Shown: in pieces, positions 16,104 to 25,005 of the stretch | Position numbering within the stretch: position 1 is the first letter of the stretch | How the letters are laid out: every line of letters begins with the position of its first letter | NCBI RefSeq assembly: GCF_050750585.1 | Contig: NZ_JBOJLM010000001.1 | Span: forward strand, 339,933 to 403,932 | Length of the DNA stretch: 64,000 nt | Source: Salinimicrobium sp050750585 | GTDB lineage: Bacteria > Bacteroidota > Bacteroidia > Flavobacteriales > Flavobacteriaceae | Direction: 5' to 3' | Program-made: the position numbers and the translations under genes | Notes under the pieces: generated by a model | Databases searched by the model: none | What the model saw: the letters and a program-made list of their open reading frames with translations, nothing else | What the model was told of the DNA's origin: nothing

Positions 16104-17218
16104 TGAGCAGAGATCTTTTTAAAAATTAATTCGGCGGTCTTTTCACTTGCGCCTTTACCGCCGAGTTTTTGTTCCAGTCCGTGGTAATCGCTAAAGATCC
16201 TTTTTCTGTTTTCTTTATCGAGAATTTTGGTGAGTTCTGTTTTTAGATTTTCGCGGTTGAACTCGTTTTGGATGAGCTCTTTTACTACTTCGCGATCCAT
16301 AATGAGGTTCACCAAAGAAATATAGTCGAGATTGATGATGCGTTTGGCAATTTGGTAAGAAATGAAGTTGCCTTTGTAGCAAACAACTTCGGGCACTTTA
16401 AGCAAAGCGGTTTCCAGGGTTGCGGTACCCGACGTTACCAGTGCAGCCGTGGATATTTCAAGAATATCATAGGTGCGGTTCATAACGAGGTGCACGTTTT
16501 TCTTCTTGATATACGGCCGGTAGAAGCTCTCTTCCTGGCTGGGTGCACCTGCGATAACGAACTGGTAATCTTTAAAATCGTCAGTCACGCTAAGCATGAT
16601 CTCCAGCATTTTGGAGATCTCCTGCTTTCTGCTTCCCGGCAGGAGAGCGATTATAGGGCGGTCATCGAGGTTGTGCTCGGCTTTGATCTTTTCAGCCTTT
16701 ACGGGAGGTCTTCCTGCAATAGCATCAATAAGCGGGTGGCCCACAAAATTGACTTTATAATTGTGCTTTTTCTCGTAGAAATTTTTCTCGAAAGGCAGGA
16801 TCACATACATCTCATCAATATCGCGCTGAATGTCTTTGATCCTGTTTTCTTTCCATGCCCAGATTTGTGGAGAAATGTAGAAATGGGTTTTATAACCTTC
16901 TTTGCGGGCCCATTTTGCAATACGCAGGTTAAACCCGGGATAGTCAACAAAAATGATGACATGAGGCTCCCATTTTTTAATGTCTTCCTTACAAAATGAA
17001 ATATTGCGAAGAATGGTACGCAGGTTCATAAGCACTTCAGCAAACCCCATAAATGCGAGGTCGCGGTAGTGCTTCACCGGGGTGCCGCCTTCCTGTTGCA
17101 TGAGATCTCCTCCCCAAAACCTAAACTCAGCCTGGGGATCGGTCTTCTTAAGGCTTTTCATGAGGTTTGCCGCATGTAAGTCTCCCGAAGCTTCTCCTGC
17201 AATAATGTAGTATTTCAT
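16100..17218 (-). CDS. lpxB: Lipid-A-disaccharide synthase
   Basis: 372 residues, normal for the family. LpxB joins UDP-2,3-diacylglucosamine and lipid X to form the lipid A disaccharide at the inner face of the cytoplasmic membrane. Signatures are G-E-A-S-G-D-L-H-A-A near residue 8, D-Y-P-G-F-N (about 102), P-Q-I-W-A-W-K (about 127), L-L-P-G-S-R-K-Q-E-I (about 193) and S-G-T-A-T-L-E-T-A (about 265). It overlaps the NlpC/P60 gene and follows a small membrane protein by one base, so it is part of an operon. The mix of lpxB with surE is common in flavobacteria. Confidence 0.95.
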   Translation of the reverse strand: MKYYIIAGEASGDLHAANLMKSLKKTDPQAEFRFWGGDLMQQEGGTPVKHYRDLAFMGFAEVLMNLRTILRNISFCKEDIKKWEPHVIIFVDYPGFNLRIAKWARKEGYKTHFYISPQIWAWKENRIKDIQRDIDEMYVILPFEKNFYEKKHNYKVNFVGHPLIDAIAGRPPVKAEKIKAEHNLDDRPIIALLPGSRKQEISKMLEIMLSVTDDFKDYQFVIAGAPSQEESFYRPYIKKKNVHLVMNRTYDILEISTAALVTSGTATLETALLKVPEVVCYKGNFISYQIAKRIINLDYISLVNLIMDREVVKELIQNEFNRENLKTELTKILDKENRKRIFSDYHGLEQKLGGKGASEKTAELIFKKISAQ

Positions 17219-17219
17219 A

Positions 17220-17501
17220 TTAACTAAGCTTTATTATCGCAATCACAAGTGCAGCAAGAATAGAGGCCATTAAGACTCCTCTTGCTCTATAGGTATATTC
17301 TTTTTTTATAAAATAAAAGAAAGGCAGGAAATTCAAAATTGCGCCTGCTGTGATAAGGGTGCCAATAAAGCCGCCGCGCATAGATTCCTGAAGTGTTTCC
17401 CATATGGGGAGATCAGAAAAAATGAGAATATAAATGAGCATTCCAACCAGATTGGCTGCAATACCTGTTACAAAACCTAAAAGGATCTCTTTCTTAATCA
17501 T
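17220..17501 (-). CDS. Small three-helix membrane protein
   Basis: 93 residues with three hydrophobic segments (about 8-28, 43-67 and 74-92). It overlaps the surE stop by eight bases and ends one base before lpxB, so it is tightly held in the operon. I do not recognise a named function. The position between surE and lpxB suggests an envelope role, but nothing in the sequence proves it. Confidence 0.75.
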   Translation of the reverse strand: MIKKEILLGFVTGIAANLVGMLIYILIFSDLPIWETLQESMRGGFIGTLITAGAILNFLPFFYFIKKEYTYRARGVLMASILAALVIAIIKLS

Positions 17502-18276
17502 TGAGTTCCCATGAATTTAGATCACCCAGAAATTGGTGTGCAGTAAGGTCAAACTGAACCGGCACCACCGATACATAACCTTGAGAAAGGGCATGTTCAT
17601 CACTGTCTTCTCCCTCGTCTTCATTTATAAATTTCCCCGATAACCAGTAGTAGTCGCGGCCCTGCGGATTGGTCCTCTTATCAAATTCTTCTTCCCAGCG
17701 AGCCTTGGCCTGCCTGCATACTTTGATCCCTTTTATCTCGGTTTCACTTAGCTTTGGAAGGTTTACATTTAAAACCACTCCTTTAGGAAGGCCGTGTTTT
17801 AGTACCTGCCGGGTAATTTGTTTTACAAACTTTTTGCAGGGTTCAAAATCGGCATTCAGGGAGTAATCCAGCAAGGAGAAACCAATGGCCGGGATGCCTT
17901 CAATGCCGGCTTCTACTGCGGCACTCATGGTACCCGAATAGATCACATTGATTGAAGAATTAGAACCGTGGTTAATACCACTTACACAAAGATCTGGCTT
18001 GCGGTGAAGGATTTCCTGGGTAGCGATTTTCACACAGTCGGCCGGAGTTCCGGAGCAGCTGTATTCTTTATGCTTGTAGTTTTCTTTTACTGTAATTTGA
18101 TCACAAAAGAGGGTGTCGCTAATGGTGATAGCGTGTCCCATCCCGCTTTGGGGACTGTCTGGGGCGACCACAATCACGTCTCCCAACTGCTTCATGACCT
18201 CTATAAGGGCTCGAATTCCAGGAGCCGTAATTCCGTCGTCATTGGTTACTAAAATGAGCGGTTTTTCCTGAGACAT
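17494..18276 (-). CDS. surE: 5'/3'-nucleotidase SurE
   Basis: 260 residues, typical length. SurE is a metal-dependent phosphatase of nucleoside 5'- and 3'-monophosphates in the cytoplasm. The signature L-V-T-N-D-D-G-I-T-A-P-G-I (about 9-20) holds the two Asp metal ligands; further ligands are Ser in S-P-Q-S-G-M-G-H-A-I and Asn in S-G-I-N-H-G-S-N. It is the first gene of the minus-strand run surE, membrane protein, lpxB, nlpC, comEC. A 124-base divergent gap separates it from the protease gene on the plus strand. Confidence 0.94.
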   Translation of the reverse strand: MSQEKPLILVTNDDGITAPGIRALIEVMKQLGDVIVVAPDSPQSGMGHAITISDTLFCDQITVKENYKHKEYSCSGTPADCVKIATQEILHRKPDLCVSGINHGSNSSINVIYSGTMSAAVEAGIEGIPAIGFSLLDYSLNADFEPCKKFVKQITRQVLKHGLPKGVVLNVNLPKLSETEIKGIKVCRQAKARWEEEFDKRTNPQGRDYYWLSGKFINEDEGEDSDEHALSQGYVSVVPVQFDLTAHQFLGDLNSWELND

Positions 18277-18421
18277 TATGAAAAATTTATGGCTGCTAAA
18301 TTAAATTAATTTCCTGAGGAAAGGCTTATATTCGTAAATTAACAAAAAAGAACAAAACTGTGGAAGTTGGCATAGTTTTTACTGTAGTACAGGTATACTA
18401 ATGATGAAAATAAAATCTATA

Positions 18422-20554
18422 ATGAAAAGGAACTATAAGCTACTGGTGCTGGTCTTGCTGTTTGCCGCGGCTTCTTGCAGCTTTACCACCAAGACATTCA
18501 ATGATCCAAATAAAGATAAAACCCTAATTGAGCTTATTTCTTATGTTCTGAAAAACGGACATTATGATGCCAAGGAGGTAGACGATTCCTTTTCTTCTGA
18601 AGTTTATAAAGATTACCTCGAGGCGCTTGATCCTCTAAAAAGGTACTTTTACGCAAGTGATATAGAAGAATTTCAGCAATATGAAACCCTTCTTGATGAT
18701 CAGATAAAGAACAGCGAGATCACATTCTTTGATCTTACCCACACCCGGCTTTTAGAGCGTATGGCTGAAGCTGAAGGAATCTATAAGGAAGTTCTTGAGA
18801 AGCCTTTTAACTTTGGCAAAGAAGAAGTTTTAGATACAGATTACAGCAAACGCGACTATGTAAGTTCTAAGCAGGAGATGAAGGAAAGATGGAGAAAGCA
18901 GCTTAAATTTTCGGCTATTTCCAATTACTATGATATAAAGAAAGAACAGGAGAGAAAGCTGGAGGGCGATGCCGATTTTGTTGCAAAATCTGATGCAGAG
19001 CTGGAAAAAGAAGCACGGGAATTAACCCTGAATTCTCTGGATGAGTACTTCGACTTCAGTGATGACCTTGAAAGAAAAGATTGGTTTTCAGTATATGTAA
19101 ATGCAATTGTTGAAGAATTTGACCCCCATACATTTTACTTTGCACCACAAGACAAAGATCGTTTTGATATGGCCATGAGTGGTAAACTTGAAGGTATTGG
19201 TGCACGCCTGCAAAAGAAAAACGACAATGTAAAGATTGTTGAAGTAATCTCGGGAGGACCAGCCTGGAGAGGAGAAGAAGTAGAAGTTGGTGATGAGATC
19301 ATAAAAGTAAAACAGGAAGACGAGAAAGAACCAGTGAGTGTGGTTGGAATGCGACTTGATGATGCTGTTAACCTTATAAAAGGTCCTAAAGGATCTAAAG
19401 TTACCCTTACTCTTAAAAAAGTTGACGGGACTATTGAGGACGTAGACATTATAAGAGATGTTGTAGAGATAGAGGAGACTTATGCAAAAGCGGCTAAAGT
19501 AGAGAAGAATGGCCGTGTTTACGGAGTGATCAACCTGCCCAAGTTCTATTTTGATATGGAAGATTATTCTGAAAGAAATGCAGCTTCCGATGTGAAAGAG
19601 GAAATTGTAAGACTTAAGAAAGAAGGAATGGATGGGTTAGTACTTGACCTGCGAAACAACGGAGGAGGTTCTTTAAAGACGGTTGTTGATATCGCCGGAT
19701 TGTTTATCAAGGAAGGGCCTATAGTACAGGTGAAGTCTAAACTTGAAGGGCAACAGGTTCTTGAAGATACAGATTCCTCAATTTTATGGGATGGTCCTTT
19801 GGTGATCCTTGTGAATGAACTTTCTGCTTCGGCTTCTGAGATTCTTGCAGCTGCAATGCAGGATTATAAAAGAGCAGTTATTATTGGAAGTAAACAAACC
19901 TACGGAAAGGGAACCGTGCAAAACGTACTTGACCTTAACCGATGGATCAAGAACAACGACCTTGGTGACCTTGGAGCCTTAAAGATCACCACTCAAAAAT
20001 TCTATAGAGTGAATGGAGGTTCTACCCAGCTTGAAGGTGTGAAAAGTGACGTTGTGGTGCCCGATCGTTATTCCTTTATTGATATAGGTGAGAAGGATCA
20101 AAAGAATCCGCTGCCTTGGGATCAAATTGAAGCAGCTTCTTTTAAAGAATGGAACGGATATATCGACTTTGAGGAGACTCTCGCTAACAGCCAGAAGAGA
20201 ATGGCCCAGAACGAGCATATAGACTTGATCAGAGAAAATGCAGAATGGATTAGAGATCAGCGTAACAGTACCACCTTTCCACTTAATTATGCTAAATTCA
20301 GCAGGGAAATGGAACTGAATGAAGAGCAGGCAAAGAAATTTGACAGGCTCTCAGAATACCAGTCAGACCTCAGTTTTGAATCGCTTCCTTACGAGATTAA
20401 ATTGTTTGAAGTCGATACTGTACTTTCTGAGAAAAGAGAAAGATGGCACGAGAATCTTAAGAGTGATATCTACATGGAAGAGGCGGTGCATGTACTGGAA
20501 GACATGAAGATGAATAACATCAAGAAGTCTGGTTTAGCCGATGTCAAGAAATAG
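18422..20554 (+). CDS. Carboxy-terminal (tail-specific) processing protease, Prc/Tsp type, S41
   Basis: 710 residues from the ATG at 18422, which gives a short lipoprotein signal (M-K-R-N-Y-K... A-A-S-C-S-F). An in-frame ATG at 18401 would add seven residues. Regions in order: an N-terminal tail-specific-protease domain (about 30-230), a PDZ domain (about 235-330), the S41 catalytic core with N-E-L-S-A-S-A-S-E-I (Ser) and Y-G-K-G-T-V-Q (Lys), and a C-terminal DUF3340-like region (from about 560). It degrades or trims periplasmic proteins from their C-terminus. It stands alone, with a strong terminator 21 bases after the stop. Confidence 0.92.
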   Translation: MKRNYKLLVLVLLFAAASCSFTTKTFNDPNKDKTLIELISYVLKNGHYDAKEVDDSFSSEVYKDYLEALDPLKRYFYASDIEEFQQYETLLDDQIKNSEITFFDLTHTRLLERMAEAEGIYKEVLEKPFNFGKEEVLDTDYSKRDYVSSKQEMKERWRKQLKFSAISNYYDIKKEQERKLEGDADFVAKSDAELEKEARELTLNSLDEYFDFSDDLERKDWFSVYVNAIVEEFDPHTFYFAPQDKDRFDMAMSGKLEGIGARLQKKNDNVKIVEVISGGPAWRGEEVEVGDEIIKVKQEDEKEPVSVVGMRLDDAVNLIKGPKGSKVTLTLKKVDGTIEDVDIIRDVVEIEETYAKAAKVEKNGRVYGVINLPKFYFDMEDYSERNAASDVKEEIVRLKKEGMDGLVLDLRNNGGGSLKTVVDIAGLFIKEGPIVQVKSKLEGQQVLEDTDSSILWDGPLVILVNELSASASEILAAAMQDYKRAVIIGSKQTYGKGTVQNVLDLNRWIKNNDLGDLGALKITTQKFYRVNGGSTQLEGVKSDVVVPDRYSFIDIGEKDQKNPLPWDQIEAASFKEWNGYIDFEETLANSQKRMAQNEHIDLIRENAEWIRDQRNSTTFPLNYAKFSREMELNEEQAKKFDRLSEYQSDLSFESLPYEIKLFEVDTVLSEKRERWHENLKSDIYMEEAVHVLEDMKMNNIKKSGLADVKK

Positions 20555-20575
20555 AAGACGAGAAACATAGTATTC

Positions 20576-20603
20576 AAAAAGGGCTTTTTTAAGCCCTTTT
20601 TTT
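20576..20603 (+). terminator. Intrinsic terminator of the tail-specific protease gene
   Basis: AAAAAGGGCTT (20576-20586), loop TTTT, AAGCCCTTTTT, followed by further T. The 11-bp stem is perfect. Confidence 0.92.
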
Positions 20604-20739
20604 ATGGCTTATTTTCAGCGTTCATAGTGATGACTAAAAAGAGGAAGCTAATGAGGAGTTTTGAGGAGGTATGTGCTTTGATTAATGACAGTTTTCGGGT
20701 TTAGATTGTGAAGAAGAAGCCTTATCCCGATTTAACCAC

Positions 20740-21324
20740 AGCACAGGTTTTTTGTGTCTAATTTTTTCGGAATAATGCAGTCGTTAAATACCTTTTTTGA
20801 GAGGTATAGATTAGATATTTATTCCCGGCTGCTATTTTTTCATGATGGGGCCTTGAAACTCTAAACTATCGACTCCTGACTATCAAATGAATTCATCGAA
20901 AGCACAAGTTTGTTATGACTAATATCTTCCGAAAAATGCAGTTGTAAAAATACCTTTTTTGAGAGGTATAGATTAGATATTTATTCCCGGCTGCTATTTT
21001 TTCATGATGGGGCCTTGAAACTCTAAACTATCGACTCCTGACTATCAAATAAATTCATCGAAAGCACAAGTTTGTTATGACTAATATCTTCCGAAAAATG
21101 CAGTTGTAAAAATACCTTTTTTGAGAGGTATAGATCAGATATTTATTCCCGGCTGTAACCATGATCGTGACTCTAAACTATCGACTACCGACTCCTGACT
21201 ATCAAATGAATCCATCGAAAGCACAAGTTTCTTATGTCTAATTTCTTCGGAAAAATTCAGTCATTAAACACCTTTTTTGAGAGGTATAGATCAGATATTT
21301 ATTCCCGGCTGCAACCATGATCCT
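20740..21324. repeat. Four-copy tandem repeat, unit about 162 bp, no gene
   Basis: Each unit holds, in order: AGCACAAGTTT; a short AT-rich stretch; a hairpin ATACCT-(8)-AGGTAT at 20788-20807, 20950-20969, 21112-21131 and 21268-21287; a conserved TTTATTCCCGGCTG block; and a run of degenerate heptamers (for example AACTCTA, AACTATC, GACTCCT, GACTATC at 20857-20884). Hairpin spacing is 162, 162 and 156 bases. Copies two and three are almost identical. The fourth hairpin has lost a base pair (CACCT). From 20604 to 20739 I see no gene. The array fills most of the 826-base gap between the convergent protease and rodA genes. Confidence 0.9.
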
Positions 21325-21380
21325 GACTCTCAACTCTCAACTCCTGACTACCGACTACAGACTACCAACTACCAACCGAT
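21325..21380. repeat. Degenerate heptanucleotide array abutting the rodA stop codon
   Basis: Eight contiguous heptamers: GACTCTC, AACTCTC, AACTCCT, GACTACC, GACTACA, GACTACC, AACTACC, AACCGAT. The array ends at the base just before the rodA stop (complement of TAG, 21381-21383), and the sequence CTACC carries on the pattern into the stop. It closes the 162-bp tandem array and is kin to the perfect heptamer array at 54788-54836. Confidence 0.85.
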
Positions 21381-22631
21381 CTACCAGAAAGACATGCGGT
21401 CAGAATCCAGTTTCAGGAATATAAACAGGAGTATGGTAAAGCCCCACAATCCGGAGCCGCCGTAACTAAAGAACGGCAAGGGAATCCCCACGGTAGGGAA
21501 GATGCCAATTACCATCCCGATATTGACAAAGAAGTGTAGAAAGAGGATCCCGGCCACACTGTAGCCGTACACCCTATTAAACTGGGATTTTTGTCTTTCG
21601 GCCAGGTGAATTACCCGGAGGATCAAAAAGATGAAGAGGAAAATAACCACAGCACTTCCTACAAAGCCCCATTCCTCACCAACTGTACTAAAGATGTAAT
21701 CGGTATGTTGTTCGGGAACAAAATTTCCTTTTGTCTGGGTGCCTTCAGTCCATCCTTTTCCAAACCAGCTACCACTGCCAATAGCTATCTCACTCTGGTT
21801 GGTGTTGTAGCCTATTCCGCGGTTATCTACTTCTTTTCCAAGAACGATGTTGAAACGGTCGCGATGACGTTGTTCAAATATGTTCTCAAAAATATAATCT
21901 ACAGAAAAAGATAGCGCAACAGCTACAATAAGCAAGCTGAGAGAGGCCATTAGACCTGCTATCCTCTTTTTCTTTAAGAAGAACAGTAGGGCCACCAGGA
22001 TCGTTGCTCCAACAGAAACCCATATGGGGCCAAATAACAGGGTGAAAACGAAAACCAGCACGCCAATGACCACAACTATTAGATATCCTCCTGAGAGCCC
22101 TTCTCTGTACAGCGGAAAGAAGAAAGCGGCATATACCATGGCGCTTCCGGCATCGGGCTGCATTAAAATGATCACAGCCGGTAAGGCTATAATGATAAAG
22201 GCCTGGAATTGATGGGAAAGACTATGGATGTTAGTTTGAATGTCGCTTATGAACTTGGAAAGCGCCAGGGCTGTACCCACCTTTGCAAATTCAGCAGGCT
22301 GAAATGTAAAACTCCCTATGGCATACCAGGAAGTGGCGCCATTGATAGTTTTTCCGAAGAAAAATAAACCTGTAATAGAAATCAGGGAGATAATATAGAA
22401 TATACTGGAAAAGCGTTCGTAAAACTTGGCTTCCAGAGAAAGAAGAATAATTATAAGAAAGACACTTAAAATGATAAACAACATTTGCTTACCGTAGATT
22501 TGATCAAGGTCAAAAAATGATCTTGCGGTGTCATCGAGAGATGCCGAGTATATATTTACCCAGCCAATGATTACCAGTAAAAAATAAACAAGTATAGAAA
22601 GCCAGTCAAACTGGGAAATAGTTTTGGGCAT
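21381..22631 (-). CDS. rodA: Rod-shape SEDS peptidoglycan glycosyltransferase RodA
   Basis: 416 residues with ten hydrophobic segments typical of SEDS proteins (FtsW/RodA/SpoVE). Signatures include Q-P-D-A-G-S-A-M-V near residue 160 and G-I-P-L-P-F-F-S-Y-G-G-S near the C-terminus. An extracytoplasmic loop carries E-W-G-F-V-G-S. RodA makes glycan strands for side-wall elongation with the class B PBP encoded two bases upstream (mrdA), which fixes it as RodA and not FtsW. The C-terminus S-D-R-M-S-F-W is followed directly by the heptamer array. Confidence 0.94.
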   Translation of the reverse strand: MPKTISQFDWLSILVYFLLVIIGWVNIYSASLDDTARSFFDLDQIYGKQMLFIILSVFLIIILLSLEAKFYERFSSIFYIISLISITGLFFFGKTINGATSWYAIGSFTFQPAEFAKVGTALALSKFISDIQTNIHSLSHQFQAFIIIALPAVIILMQPDAGSAMVYAAFFFPLYREGLSGGYLIVVVIGVLVFVFTLLFGPIWVSVGATILVALLFFLKKKRIAGLMASLSLLIVAVALSFSVDYIFENIFEQRHRDRFNIVLGKEVDNRGIGYNTNQSEIAIGSGSWFGKGWTEGTQTKGNFVPEQHTDYIFSTVGEEWGFVGSAVVIFLFIFLILRVIHLAERQKSQFNRVYGYSVAGILFLHFFVNIGMVIGIFPTVGIPLPFFSYGGSGLWGFTILLFIFLKLDSDRMSFW

Positions 22632-22633
22632 AG

Positions 22634-24502
22634 TTACTGGTTAATTCTAAAAGGTTCCCCGCTTAATGGTTTTGCATATTCCTCTTCCAGGCTGTGGGTA
22701 AGGATCCATTCTTCCATATCCTTTCGGGTAATCTCTCCCTTTATGTATTTTTCAATCATTAAGCCAGCAATACGTCCTGCGTAGCGACCTCCCCAATATC
22801 CGTTTTCAACAAAGATTGCCAAAGCTATCTTAGGATTATCTACAGGAGCAAAGGCTACGAAAATGGAATGGTCTGTAAGTTGGACTCTTTTTCCGTCGAT
22901 CCTGGTGAAATTCTCGGCAGTTCCGGTTTTCCCTGCGATCTCTATCCCGGGGATTTGAAGTGCAGATGCGGTTCCCGATTTATATACCTGGTGCATTCCT
23001 TCTACCACAGGTTCAAAGTGGCGGGGGTCTACGGTGGTAATCTTCTTTTCGGTAAACTCTTTTTCCTTTATGGCGTTTCCTTCAATTTCCTTTAAAACAT
23101 GAGGAGTGTAGAACCATCCGCGATTTGCGATAGCAGCTGTCATATTTGCCAGCTGAATTGGGGTCATAAGTACCTCACCCTGCCCTATAGCGTTAGAAAG
23201 TGTAGCTGTAGAAAACCATTTGTAGGTGGGGTAATCATAGATCTTGTTGTAGTATTTTGAAGTGGGGATCTTACCTGGTCTTCCGGTAGAAAGGTCAGAC
23301 CCAAGATAATCACCCAAACCAAAACTTTTCAGGTGATTTGCCCATGCATCTACGCCCTCTTGCGGAGTGGGATATTTTTCAACGATCCTTCGGTAAACAT
23401 TTGCGAAATAGGCATTACAGGACTGTGCTATTCCGGGAATCATGTTCAAGGGGCTGGAATGGGCATGACAACCCATTTTTCGGCCTCTACCATAGAAATA
23501 TCCTCCATGGCATGAGAAACTTTCCTGGGTAGTTACAACGCCTTCCTGTAATGCAATTAAAGCATTAATGGTCTTAAAAGGTGATCCGGGAGGATACTCG
23601 GCCAATAGTCCTCGGTCAAATAAAGGTTTTGAAATTGAATCAAGCCAGAGTTTGGTGAAGTTTTCTGACCTCTTTCGCCCCACCAGGTCGGCAGGATCAT
23701 AATTTGGAGCTGTTACCAACGCCAGGATCTCGCCGGTTGCAGGTTCTATAGCAACGATACCGCCTCTCTTATTTTTCATGAGAAGCTCTCCGTATTTTTG
23801 CAGTTCGGCATCGATGGTAATGGTAATATCTTTTCCCTTTTTTGGAAGGGTGTCGTAGATCCCTTCTTTATAGGGCCCTATATCACGGTTAAACCTGTCC
23901 TTCTGAATGTACTTAACTCCCTTTACACCGCGCAGAAGTTCTTCGTAATAGCCTTCCACTCCCTGGCGGCCAATAAGGTCTCCCGAGAGGTAATAAGGAT
24001 TCTCATTTACAATACGCTGGTTAACTTCGGTAATATAGCCCAACACATTTGCGCCATGTTCGGTATAATAATCACGCAAGGAACGTTTCTGAATGTAGAA
24101 GCCTTCGTATTTACGCATCTTTTCAGCAAGATAGGCGTATTCACTTTTGGTAAGCTGTGGAATTACTACCGACGGCAGGCGGGGGGAGTAGATCTTGGCT
24201 TTGTCAAGTCTCTCTACCAGCTGTTCTGTAGTAATACTTAGAATATTGCACAATTCGGTTGTGTCGAAAGGTTTGAGGTTTCGCGGTATCACCATAACGT
24301 CATAAGACGGTTGGTTGGAGACCAGCAGCTCTCCATTTCGATCAAAGATAAAACCGCGTTGCGGGTAATCGTAGACTACTTTTATAGCATTATTCTCTGA
24401 AAGCCCTACAAAAGAGTCATCCATTACCTGTAGGTAGAAAAGCCGGGCCAGAAAGATAAGGCCGGAGGTAATGACTATTATGTAGAGTAAAATTTTTCTC
24501 AT
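22634..24502 (-). CDS. mrdA: Penicillin-binding protein 2 (class B transpeptidase)
   Basis: 622 residues. One N-terminal membrane anchor (about 4-22), a PBP dimerisation domain (about 45-230; R-G-F-I-F-D-R-N-G near 54), then the transpeptidase with Ser in Y-P-P-G-S-P-F-K (S-x-x-K), S-C-N (S-x-N) and K-T-G-T-A (K-T-G). PBP2 crosslinks wall made by RodA during elongation. It overlaps mreD by four bases and precedes rodA by two, in the mre operon. The S-P-F-K motif has Phe where Thr is common (S-T-x-K), a small oddity within known variation. Confidence 0.94.
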   Translation of the reverse strand: MRKILLYIIVITSGLIFLARLFYLQVMDDSFVGLSENNAIKVVYDYPQRGFIFDRNGELLVSNQPSYDVMVIPRNLKPFDTTELCNILSITTEQLVERLDKAKIYSPRLPSVVIPQLTKSEYAYLAEKMRKYEGFYIQKRSLRDYYTEHGANVLGYITEVNQRIVNENPYYLSGDLIGRQGVEGYYEELLRGVKGVKYIQKDRFNRDIGPYKEGIYDTLPKKGKDITITIDAELQKYGELLMKNKRGGIVAIEPATGEILALVTAPNYDPADLVGRKRSENFTKLWLDSISKPLFDRGLLAEYPPGSPFKTINALIALQEGVVTTQESFSCHGGYFYGRGRKMGCHAHSSPLNMIPGIAQSCNAYFANVYRRIVEKYPTPQEGVDAWANHLKSFGLGDYLGSDLSTGRPGKIPTSKYYNKIYDYPTYKWFSTATLSNAIGQGEVLMTPIQLANMTAAIANRGWFYTPHVLKEIEGNAIKEKEFTEKKITTVDPRHFEPVVEGMHQVYKSGTASALQIPGIEIAGKTGTAENFTRIDGKRVQLTDHSIFVAFAPVDNPKIALAIFVENGYWGGRYAGRIAGLMIEKYIKGEITRKDMEEWILTHSLEEEYAKPLSGEPFRINQ

Positions 24503-25005
24503 CTTGACCTTTTGTTAAATAAGGCAAGCGTTATAAACACCAAAATTATTGTAAACGCTGCCGAAAAAAATGTTTTTTTAAGAAGTAACAATAAGTGTGC
24601 AAAATTGAAAAATTCTAATAAAAACAATACCAGGTGATGTACAAGTACAATAATTAAGACATAACTTATTCTTGAACCGGGCTGCGTACTTGAGAACTTG
24701 ATAGTTTGATAATCATAACTCACCCCAAAAGAGAAACGAAGAACTGCCGGACGAATGTATGCAGCTACTACACATGCCGCAGCATTTATACCACCGCTAT
24801 CTTCAAAAATATCAATTCCCCAACCCAGTAAAAAACTCAGAAAGATGAAGAGGGTTTGATTTGCATTAAAAGGGTACAGCAGGATGAATACCACATAAAG
24901 GTATGGGTTGATATAACCCAGAAAATTGATATTGTTCAACAACAACACCTGTAGCATTAGTAATACTATAAAACGAAGGGCGTTATTGAATATCACACTA
25001 TTCAT
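24499..25005 (-). CDS. mreD: Rod-shape-determining membrane protein MreD
   Basis: 168 residues with about five membrane segments. The family is poorly conserved, and the call rests on length, topology and the place between mreC (overlap of eight bases) and mrdA (overlap of four). The sequence N-P-Y-L-Y-V-V-F-I-L-L-Y-P near residue 33 and G-I-D-I-F-E-D-S-G-G-I-N near 62 are typical of Bacteroidota MreD. It acts in the elongasome in the inner membrane. Confidence 0.88.
   Translation of the reverse strand: MNSVIFNNALRFIVLLMLQVLLLNNINFLGYINPYLYVVFILLYPFNANQTLFIFLSFLLGWGIDIFEDSGGINAAACVVAAYIRPAVLRFSFGVSYDYQTIKFSSTQPGSRISYVLIIVLVHHLVLFLLEFFNFAHLLLLLKKTFFSAAFTIILVFITLALFNKRSR

Noticed and set aside
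20604..20739. A short open frame starting at 20630 after the protease terminator
   Set aside because: It is 23 codons long with no promoter or family match.
20740..21380. CRISPR array
   Set aside because: The unit is about 162 bases and repeats throughout; there are no unique spacers of constant length and no cas genes.
21277..21465. A 62-codon open frame across the end of the tandem array into rodA
   Set aside because: It is built from repeat units and the antisense of rodA, with no family features.
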